A stretch of DNA of 64,000 bases, from the NCBI GenBank assembly GCA_963816555.1, contig CAWFLD010000020.1, positions 124,001-188,000 on the forward strand. The letters are read 5' to 3'. This DNA is from Lutibaculum sp963816555 (GTDB taxonomy: Bacteria > Pseudomonadota > Alphaproteobacteria > Rhizobiales > Tepidamorphaceae). A program made the position numbers and the translations under genes. Positions 28,438 to 35,168 of the stretch are shown piece by piece. The notes beneath the pieces are model-generated. The model was not told the origin of the DNA and did not search any database. It saw nothing but the letters and a program-made list of their open reading frames with translations. Each line of letters begins with the position of its first letter. The first letter of the stretch is position 1.

Positions 28438-29507
28438 AGGTCCACCAGCAGGCGGCGCTTGAGGAGAAGCCACAGGAAGAGCGGCGCCCCGAGGACGGCC
28501 GTCAGGATGCCGATCGGCAGCTCGGCCGGGGCGACGAGCGTGCGCGCGACCGCGTCGGCGGCGAGCAGCAGCGTCGCGCCCATCAGCGCCGAGGCCGGCA
28601 GCAGGCCGCGGTGGCGCGGCCCGAGCGCCAGCCGCAGGATGTGCGGCACGACGATGCCGACGAAGGCGATCGGCCCCGCCGCGGCGACCGACGCGCCGAC
28701 CGCGGCGGCGACCGCGACGATGGCGGTGCGCTTCAGCGTCTCGACGCCGATGCCGAGATGGCGGGCGGCGGCCTCGCCGAGCAGCAGGCCGTCGAGGCCG
28801 TCGGCGAGCAGCGGCGTCGCGAGGAACAGCGCCAGCAGGAACGGCGCGGCGGTGATCGCCTTCTCCCACGTCGCGCCGCCGAGGCTGCCGAGGCTCCAGA
28901 AGGTGATGTCGCGAAGCTGCCGGTCGTCGGCCATGTAGACGAGGAGGCCGGTCAGCGCCGCGGCGAGCGCGCCGAGCGCGATGCCGGCGAGCAGCATCGT
29001 GGCGACCGAGGTGCGGCCGCCTCGCGTCGCGATCCGGTAGAGCACGAAGGTCGAGACGAGGCCGCCGGCGAAGGCCGACAGCGGCAGGCCGTAGACCGAC
29101 AGCGCCGCCGGCAGGACGAGGACGAGCGGCGAGCCGACGACGACATAGGCGACGGCGCCGAGCCCGGCCCCGGCCGAGATGCCGATGAGGCCGGGATCGG
29201 CGAGCGGATTGCGGAACAGCCCCTGCATGACGGCGCCGGACACCGCCAGCGCCGCGCCGACCATGGCGCCGAGCACGATCCGCGGCAGCCGGATCTGCCA
29301 GAGGATGATTTCGGGGATGCCGTCCGGGCCGGCGGCGCCGAGGACGGTGCGCGCGACCTGGCCGGGCACGAAGCCGGTGGGCCCGAGCGACAGGCAGAGG
29401 AAGCCCGTGACGAGGAGCAGGACCGCGAGCGCCGCCGCGCCGAGCACGGCACGGCCGCTGCGGTCGCCGGCGATGCGGCCGGTCGTGGCGGAGGTCGCGG
29501 CGGTCAT
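28434..29507 (-). CDS. hmuU: Heme ABC transporter permease
   Basis: A 357-residue FecCD-family permease with about ten membrane helices. Family marks include LPRIVLGAMVGAALAVSGAV, MQGLFRNPLADPGLIGIS and GPIAFVGIVVPHILRLALG. It forms the heme channel with HmuV. I chose the ATG at 29507, which overlaps the hmuT stop by four bases (ATGA); a start at 29540 would lie inside hmuT. Confidence 0.94.
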   Translation of the reverse strand: MTAATSATTGRIAGDRSGRAVLGAAALAVLLLVTGFLCLSLGPTGFVPGQVARTVLGAAGPDGIPEIILWQIRLPRIVLGAMVGAALAVSGAVMQGLFRNPLADPGLIGISAGAGLGAVAYVVVGSPLVLVLPAALSVYGLPLSAFAGGLVSTFVLYRIATRGGRTSVATMLLAGIALGALAAALTGLLVYMADDRQLRDITFWSLGSLGGATWEKAITAAPFLLALFLATPLLADGLDGLLLGEAAARHLGIGVETLKRTAIVAVAAAVGASVAAAGPIAFVGIVVPHILRLALGPRHRGLLPASALMGATLLLAADAVARTLVAPAELPIGILTAVLGAPLFLWLLLKRRLLVDL

Positions 29508-30484
29508 TGCGCCGGCGCCTCCGCCCGCGCCGCCGTCCACGGCCGCTCGGGCAGCGACGGCAGGCTGCGGTCGGGATAGATGGCGTGCGCGAGGTCGCGG
29601 ATCGCGTGCGCCGTGCGCGGGCCGAAGCCGAGGAGGTAGAGCCCGTCCATCGTGACGAGGCGGCCGTCGCGGCCGGCCGGCGTCTGCTTCAGCGCCGGCA
29701 GGGACAGAACCTCGCCGCGATCGTCCGCCGCCGGCCCCTGCGCCATCATCACGACCACCTCCGGCGCGGCGGCGAGGATCGCCTCGTCGTTGAGCGGCTT
29801 GTAGCCGCCGAAGCCCGAGACGGCGTTGGCGGCGCCGGCGAGGCGGATCATCGTGTCGGCCGAGGTGCCCTCGCCGGCCGCCATGATGCGGCCGCCCGCC
29901 GCGCTGAGCACGAAGAGGACGCGCGCCCGGTTCTCGATTCCGGCCGTCGCGCCGGTGATCGTGTCGAGATCCGCCGTCACCGCCTCGGCGAGGGCGCGGC
30001 CCTTCGCCTCCTCGCCCATGGCCTTCGCGACGAAGGCGATCTTCCCCGCCACGCCGGCGGGATCGTGCACGGCGGGCGCCTTCAGGAAGGGCACGGAGGC
30101 CTGCTCGAGAAGCGACACCGCCTCGGCGGGGCCGGCATCGGCCTCCGCGATGATCAGCGACGGCCCGACCGAGAGGACGCCCTCGGCCGACAGCGCGCGG
30201 AGATAGCCGACGTCGGGATGCTCCGCCTTCGCCTCCGGCGGATAGAGGCTCGTCGTGTCGACGGCGACGATGCGGTCGTCGAGGCCGAGCGCATAGAGGA
30301 TCTCGGTGACGGACCCGCCGAGCGCGACGACGCGCGCGGTCTCGCCCTCCGCGGCCGTCGCGGACGGCGGCGCGGCGGCGAGGAGAGCGGCGGCGAGGGC
30401 GAGCGATCGAAGGCGGCGGGCGGAGCGCGGGCGCGGGAACATGAAGCGCGGGTTCATGAAGCGCGGGATCATGGCGGGCCTCAC
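29504..30484 (-). CDS. hmuT: Periplasmic heme-binding protein
   Basis: A 326-residue substrate-binding protein of the helical-backbone (TroA/HmuT) group that hands heme to HmuUV. After a basic N-terminus a signal peptide ends near SATAAE; then VALGGSVTEILYALG, DTTSLYPPEA and DVGYLRALSAEGVLSV follow, as in HmuT. The GTG at 30484 overlaps the hemP stop (GTGA). Downstream ATGs (for example 30472) would give a shorter and equally good signal peptide, so the start is uncertain. Confidence 0.92.
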   Translation of the reverse strand: MRPAMIPRFMNPRFMFPRPRSARRLRSLALAAALLAAAPPSATAAEGETARVVALGGSVTEILYALGLDDRIVAVDTTSLYPPEAKAEHPDVGYLRALSAEGVLSVGPSLIIAEADAGPAEAVSLLEQASVPFLKAPAVHDPAGVAGKIAFVAKAMGEEAKGRALAEAVTADLDTITGATAGIENRARVLFVLSAAGGRIMAAGEGTSADTMIRLAGAANAVSGFGGYKPLNDEAILAAAPEVVVMMAQGPAADDRGEVLSLPALKQTPAGRDGRLVTMDGLYLLGFGPRTAHAIRDLAHAIYPDRSLPSLPERPWTAARAEAPAQ

Positions 30485-30669
30485 TTGTTGAGGATCAGCT
30501 TGCCCTGCCGCGTCACGCGCAGGACGTATTGCTCGTTGTTGTGCAGGATCACCACCTGGCGGTGCCCCGCCAGCAGGGCTTCCGAGCGCAGGATGCGCGG
30601 CTCGCCGGCGTCCTCTTCCCGCTTCGGCGCGTCGCCGGGCGGGCCGTCACATGGCTTGGTCGGCTGCAA
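30481..30669 (-). CDS. hemP: Hemin uptake protein HemP (TTG start)
   Basis: A 62-residue HemP/HmuP-family protein. The conserved C-terminal core is complete: ILRSEALLAGHRQVVILHNN then EQYVLRVTRQGKLILNK. In rhizobia the homologue (HmuP) is needed for heme-uptake gene expression. The only start in frame is TTG at 30669, with GGGGAG eight to nine bases upstream; an ATG upstream is in another frame. It leads the hemP-hmuTUV operon and lies 45 bases from the iron operator. Confidence 0.9.
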   Translation of the reverse strand: MQPTKPCDGPPGDAPKREEDAGEPRILRSEALLAGHRQVVILHNNEQYVLRVTRQGKLILNK

Positions 30670-30714
30670 TTCGCGTCTCCCCGTCTCGCATCAAAATTCG
30701 TGCCCGAGATAACT

Positions 30715-30729
30715 TGACTGTAATAGTCA
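30715..30729. promoter_or_regulatory. IRO-box-like iron operator (TGA-N9-TCA)
   Basis: TGACTGTAATAGTCA is a TGA-N9-TCA palindrome with 5-bp perfect arms, the form of the rhizobial RirA operator. It sits in the AT-rich centre of the divergent hemP/receptor region and overlaps a TTGACT -35-like element (30714-30719), which fits repression of one or both promoters. Confidence 0.7.
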
Positions 30730-30858
30730 TATTATCATAGATGGCAAGCGACCGGTTGCGGAGGGGCCCACGAAAAGGGCGATTTCGACGGTCAAACAGC
30801 AAGCCAAAGGCCCGTGTCCGAGTAGCTAGCCGCCAGTTTCGGCTCGAGTGAAAGGGTT

Positions 30859-33027
30859 ATGGGGATGAGGCGCAGTCGTCTGCGTATCGCGCTAACGACG
30901 TCCGCCGCGATGGCGGCCACGTCGGCCTACGGCCAGGAAGGGGATGTCGCGGATGTCGTGCATCTCGACGAGATCACGGTGATCGAGGCGCGCACCGAAC
31001 AGGCCTGGTCGGAGGCGCTGGCCGGCGTGTCGGTCGTCTCGCACGAGGAGATGCAGATCCTGCAGCCGACGGACGGGGCCGACCTGTTCCTCGGCGTGCC
31101 GGGGGTGGCGGTGTCGCAGGACGCCAACCGCACCTCGACGACGATCAACATCCGCGGGATGCAGGATTTCGGCCGCGTCGCCGTCATCCTCGACGGCGCC
31201 CGCAACAACTTCCAGCGCAACGACCACGGCAACCAGAGCCCGGTGTGGATCGAGCCGGAGATGCTGAACGAGGTGTCCGTCGCGCGCGGCCCGGTCTCCA
31301 ACATCTACGGCTCGGGCGCGATCGGCGGCGTCGTCGCCTTCGAGACGAAGGACGCGGGCGACTTCCTGAAGGCCGGCGAGCGGGCCGCGGGCTCCCTCAA
31401 GGCGCGCTACGAGACGAACGGCGACGGCCTCGTCATGAGCGGCACGGCCGCCGCCCGCATCACCGACCGGCTGGACGTCATCGGCAACATCGTCTGGCGC
31501 GACTTCGGCGACTACACCGACGGCAACGGCGACACCGTCGACAACTCCGCCTACGACGTGCTGGCGGGGCTCGCCAAGGTGTCGTTCCGGCCGGCCGACT
31601 TCCACGAGATCAAGCTGGGCTGGATCGGCAACTCGCAGAACTGGGAGGAGCCGACGGCGGCCGAGCGCGACACCGACCTGACGGAGAACACCTACACGGC
31701 GCAGTGGGTGTGGGACGATCCGGGCCTCGCCTTCGTCGACCTGCACGCCAGCGGCTACGTCAACCAGACGAAGATCGGCCAGACCAACGGCGTCGACACC
31801 AACGAGTACGACGAGGTGACGGGCCTGCCGGTCCTCGTGCCGGCCGGAAACACGCGCGGCTTCGAGCTCGTGACGACGGGCTTCGACGTCTACGACACCG
31901 CCCGCTTCGACACCTCGGCGCTGCACCACGAGGTCACCGCCGGCGGCGACGTCTTCCACGACGACGTCGACACGTTCGACACCTATGGCGGCGGCGCGCT
32001 CTACAACCCCGGCGGCGAGCGGACCGCCTGGGGCGCCTACGTGCAGGACCGGATCGAGTATTCGGACTGGCTCGAGGTGATCGCGGCGGCGCGCTACGAC
32101 GGCTTCTCGCTCGACGGCGACGACGTCGACACCGACGGCGACCGCCTGTCGCCGCGCATCACGGTCGGGGTGAAGCCGTTCGAGGAGCAGTTCCTGCACG
32201 GGCTGCAGCTCTACGGGACCTACGCGGAAGGCTACCGGGCCCCGAGCGTCAACGAGACGCTGATCGAGGGGCTGCATCCCTCGGGCGTCGTCTTCCCGTT
32301 CCTGCCGAACCCGCGGCTCAGGCCCGAGACCGCGAAGACGATCGAGATCGGGCTCAACTTCGAGCGCAACGACGTGCTGTCGCCGGGCGACGGGCTGCGC
32401 GTCAAGGCCGCCTGGTTCCGCAACGACGTCGACGACTATATCGGCCTCGAGACGCTGGCGCCGGGCGCGTTCGGCGGCGATCCGGAGTGCCCGTACCTCG
32501 CCACGCTGCCGCCGATCTGGGTGCCGGGCGGCTACTACGTCCCGCAGTGCTACCGCTACACCAACATCTCGCAGGCGCGGCTCGAGGGCGGCGAGTTCGA
32601 GCTCGCCTACGACGCCGGCTGGATCTTCGGCTCGTCGAGCCTGACGATCGTCGACGGCGAGAACGTCACCGACCGCACGCCGCTCGTCTCGGTGCCGCCG
32701 GCGTCAGGCATGGCGCGGCTCGGCTTCCGCATGCTCGACGAGCGGCTGAGCTTCGGCGGCGAGGTCGAGCACACGCTGGGCGTGAGCGACGACAGGCTCG
32801 CCGCCGTCGACCCCCACACGCTGGTCAACCTGTTCGCATCCTACGAGGCGAACGACCGGCTGCGCTTTGACCTTCGATTGAACAATCTCTTGGATGAGGC
32901 TTATGTAAACTACCTCAACGCGGCCGCCGGAGGCGGGGCTGCGGTCTACGAGGAGGGTTTCAACGCCAAGTTCGCCGTGACGCTGCGCTTCGGCGTGGCG
33001 GAGGGCGAAGGCCTGGGCCTCAACTGA
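30859..33027 (+). CDS. TonB-dependent heme receptor
   Basis: A 722-residue outer-membrane receptor of the TonB-dependent hemoglobin/heme type. A signal peptide (residues 1-25) is followed by a TonB box DEITVIEA (about 37-44), a plug domain (about 50-165, with NIRGMQDFGRVAVILDGARN) and a 22-strand barrel. The heme-receptor signature is visible as YRAPSVNE and NPRLRPETAKT, with a histidine between them. It ends in a typical outer-membrane ending (VTLRFGV) plus a short tail. It is divergent from hemP-hmuTUV around the iron operator and heads the exb-tonB group, so it should import heme (BhuR/HmuR-like). The ATG six bases downstream is also possible. Confidence 0.93.
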   Translation: MGMRRSRLRIALTTSAAMAATSAYGQEGDVADVVHLDEITVIEARTEQAWSEALAGVSVVSHEEMQILQPTDGADLFLGVPGVAVSQDANRTSTTINIRGMQDFGRVAVILDGARNNFQRNDHGNQSPVWIEPEMLNEVSVARGPVSNIYGSGAIGGVVAFETKDAGDFLKAGERAAGSLKARYETNGDGLVMSGTAAARITDRLDVIGNIVWRDFGDYTDGNGDTVDNSAYDVLAGLAKVSFRPADFHEIKLGWIGNSQNWEEPTAAERDTDLTENTYTAQWVWDDPGLAFVDLHASGYVNQTKIGQTNGVDTNEYDEVTGLPVLVPAGNTRGFELVTTGFDVYDTARFDTSALHHEVTAGGDVFHDDVDTFDTYGGGALYNPGGERTAWGAYVQDRIEYSDWLEVIAAARYDGFSLDGDDVDTDGDRLSPRITVGVKPFEEQFLHGLQLYGTYAEGYRAPSVNETLIEGLHPSGVVFPFLPNPRLRPETAKTIEIGLNFERNDVLSPGDGLRVKAAWFRNDVDDYIGLETLAPGAFGGDPECPYLATLPPIWVPGGYYVPQCYRYTNISQARLEGGEFELAYDAGWIFGSSSLTIVDGENVTDRTPLVSVPPASGMARLGFRMLDERLSFGGEVEHTLGVSDDRLAAVDPHTLVNLFASYEANDRLRFDLRLNNLLDEAYVNYLNAAAGGGAAVYEEGFNAKFAVTLRFGVAEGEGLGLN

Positions 33028-33047
33028 GAGAACGGGATACGGGAGCC

Positions 33048-33639
33048 ATGTCAAAGATGCCACATCACTCGACCAGTCCTCTACCGTCATCGGGGCGAGC
33101 GGCGCTGAGGACCGATCGAGCAGGGCGTGCATGGCGACCGTGGGCGGCCGTCGGGTCGGCTCTGGTCTCCTCTCTCCTCCTCCTGACCAGTGCCGGCTCG
33201 GCGGTTGCCGACCCGAGGATATCCATCGAGCTCAACCGGCTGCAAGAGACCGACAGCGGCTGCCGGACGATCCTCGTCTTCACGAACCGCATGTCGACGC
33301 CCGTCGACCTGATGTCGGTGGAGACCGTGCTGTTCGACAAGGACGAGCGGGTCGACCGCTTCCTGCTGCTGCGCACGCGCGACCTGCCGGCCGGCAAGAT
33401 CCGGGTGCAGCAGTTCGACGTGCAGGGCATGCAGTGCGGCAATATCGGCCGCGTCCTGCTGAACGACGTCACGGAATGCCAGGGCGAGGGCCTGAGCCCC
33501 GCCTACTGCCTGGCCAATCTCGAGCTGTCGAGCCGCACCGACGCGCCCTTCGTGTCGTCCGTGCCGGTGGCCGAGCAGCAGCCGGCGGGCGAGGCGGCCG
33601 CCGCGCGATGCGTCCGCGGGCGACAAGAGCTCGGAGTGA
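33048..33639 (+). CDS. Periplasmic protein of the exbB-tonB cluster, unknown function (frame broken near 33607)
   Basis: A protein of about 196 residues with an N-terminal hydrophobic export segment (VSSLLLLTSAGSAVADP) and a mature part carrying LNRLQETDSGCRTILVFTN and GMQCGNIGRVLLNDVTECQG, four or more cysteines in all. Related proteins sit directly before exbB in other Alphaproteobacteria, sometimes labelled Tat-signal proteins; the function is unknown. As sequenced it reads through into exbB. One extra base in the GCGCG run at about 33607 restores an ending DASAGDKSSE and a TGA at 33637-33639, two bases before the exbB ATG. I treat the read-through as an error. Confidence 0.75.
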
Positions 33640-33641
33640 GC

Positions 33642-34355
33642 ATGAGCGAACCTGCGAGCGGCGGCATGCTGTCCGGCCTCATCCAGATCGTCGCGCTCGG
33701 CGGCCCGGTCGTCGCGATCCTGATCCTGATCTCGGTGGTCGGGCTCGCGGTCATCCTCGCCAAGGTCTGGCAGTTCGCCCAGGTCGGCGGCGGCACCCGC
33801 AAGCGGGTCGAGCGCGCCGTCTATTCCTGGGAGCAGGGCAGGGTCACGGAGGCCGCGCGCGGCATCCGCACCGTGAAGGGCCCGCTCGCCAACGTCGTCG
33901 CCACGGCGATGGAGGGCGTGCTCGAGCGCCGGCCGGACGCGCTGGTGCGCGAGCAGGTGGAGCAGACCGCGCTCAACGAGCTGGCGAGCCTGCGCTCCTA
34001 CCTGCGCATCCTCGAGGCGATCGCCCAGGCGGCGCCGCTGCTCGGGCTGCTCGGCACGGTGCTCGGCATGATCCAGGCCTTCCAGACGCTCGAGACGGCG
34101 GGCTCGCAGGTCGATCCCTCGGCGCTGGCCGGCGGCATCTGGGTGGCGCTGCTGACGACCGCGGTCGGCCTGTCGGTGGCGATCCCGGCGGCGCTCGCGC
34201 TGTTCTGGTTCGACGGCAGCGTCGAGCGCGAGAAGCGGCTCATGGAATCGCTGTCGTCGCAGGTCCTGACCGCCGCGGAGGACAACCCGCGCATGCTGCA
34301 GCAGGGGCAGGAGGCGGCGCCGTCGCGCGTGCCGGGCCTCGCGCATGCAGGTTAA
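33642..34355 (+). CDS. exbB: MotA/TolQ/ExbB proton channel protein
   Basis: A 237-residue ExbB. Three membrane segments: about residues 18-40 (VVAILILISVVGLAVILAKV), about 125-147 (AAPLLGLLGTVLGMIQAF) and about 165-187 (VALLTTAVGLSVAIPAALALF). The TVxGM and proline/threonine-rich helix faces of the family are present. With ExbD it harvests proton motive force for TonB. The ATG at 33642 has GGAGTGAGC just upstream, which argues for a separate gene and against fusion to the preceding periplasmic protein. Its end overlaps the first exbD by 11 bases. Confidence 0.93.
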   Translation: MSEPASGGMLSGLIQIVALGGPVVAILILISVVGLAVILAKVWQFAQVGGGTRKRVERAVYSWEQGRVTEAARGIRTVKGPLANVVATAMEGVLERRPDALVREQVEQTALNELASLRSYLRILEAIAQAAPLLGLLGTVLGMIQAFQTLETAGSQVDPSALAGGIWVALLTTAVGLSVAIPAALALFWFDGSVEREKRLMESLSSQVLTAAEDNPRMLQQGQEAAPSRVPGLAHAG

Positions 34356-34734
34356 CGACACCCGCCCGCCGCGCCGCACGCTGAGCCTGACGCCGCTGAT
34401 CGACGTCGTGTTCCTGCTGCTCATGTTCTTCATGCTGGCCTCGACCTTCGCCAAGTACTCGGTGGTCGACGTCTCGCTGGCCGGCTCGCAGGGCGCCCGG
34501 CAGGCGGCCCAGGCGCGGCCGGTTCTCCTCACCGTCGGGGCGGACGGCGCCCTGCGCCTGAACGGCGAGGGCATCACTGCGGCCGAGATCGGCGACCGGC
34601 TGCATGCCCTGGCGGGCGGCGAGCGCATGCCGGTCATCGTCAGGCCGTCGGCCGACGCGCGGTCGCAGGACATCGTCACCGCGCTCGAGCGGGCGACGGC
34701 CGCGGGCGTCGGCAGCGTCTCGCTGGCGCGCTAG
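34345..34734 (+). CDS. exbD: Biopolymer transport protein ExbD (first copy)
   Basis: A 129-residue ExbD with a short cytoplasmic start, one membrane helix (about residues 18-38) and a periplasmic domain. The helix carries the essential aspartate, Asp20 in LTPLIDVVFLLLMFF. It is translationally coupled to exbB by an 11-base overlap and is followed after 20 bases by a second exbD-like gene. Confidence 0.93.
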   Translation: MQVNDTRPPRRTLSLTPLIDVVFLLLMFFMLASTFAKYSVVDVSLAGSQGARQAAQARPVLLTVGADGALRLNGEGITAAEIGDRLHALAGGERMPVIVRPSADARSQDIVTALERATAAGVGSVSLAR

Positions 34735-34754
34735 AAGCAGCAACGGGAGCGATC

Positions 34755-35165
34755 ATGCGCTTCGACGAGCCGGCCGCGCGGCGCCAGAGCGACGAGGGCG
34801 TGGTCCCCCTGATCAACGTCGTGTTCCTGCTCCTGATCTTCTTCCTGATCGCGGGCACGATGACGCCGCCCTCGCCGGTCGAGCTCGATCCCGTGACGAC
34901 GCGCGAGAGCCCGGTGTCGCGCTCGCCGGCCGCCGTGCTGTTCGTCGCGGCGGACGGCCGCATGGCCTATCGCGGCGAGCCGGTGACGGCGGCGACGCTC
35001 GCCCGCGCGGTGCGCGGCGACACGGAGCGCGACGCCGCGGCGCCCCTGTCGGTGATGCTCGACCGCGAGCTGCCCTCGCGCGACCTGTCGCGCATCCTCG
35101 ACGCGCTCGCGGTGGGCGGCGTGACGCGCCTGCGGCTCGTGACCCTGCGCCAGGGAGCGCGCTAG
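34755..35165 (+). CDS. ExbD-like protein (second copy, Asp replaced by Asn)
   Basis: A 136-residue ExbD-family protein: residues 1-15 cytoplasmic, one helix (about 17-37) and a periplasmic domain ending LRLVTLRQGAR. The membrane motif reads VPLINVVFLLLIFF, so the position of the essential aspartate is asparagine (Asn21). It cannot carry protons in the same way as the first copy and may form a mixed ExbD dimer. GGGAGCGATC lies before the ATG at 34755. It ends three bases before tonB. Confidence 0.9.
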   Translation: MRFDEPAARRQSDEGVVPLINVVFLLLIFFLIAGTMTPPSPVELDPVTTRESPVSRSPAAVLFVAADGRMAYRGEPVTAATLARAVRGDTERDAAAPLSVMLDRELPSRDLSRILDALAVGGVTRLRLVTLRQGAR

Positions 35166-35168
35166 GCG

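Noticed and set aside
30714..30740. The iron operator as a Fur or Irr box
   Set aside because: It lacks the GATAAT repeats of a Fur box and the TTTAGAA-type arms of an Irr site; the TGA-N9-TCA form fits better.
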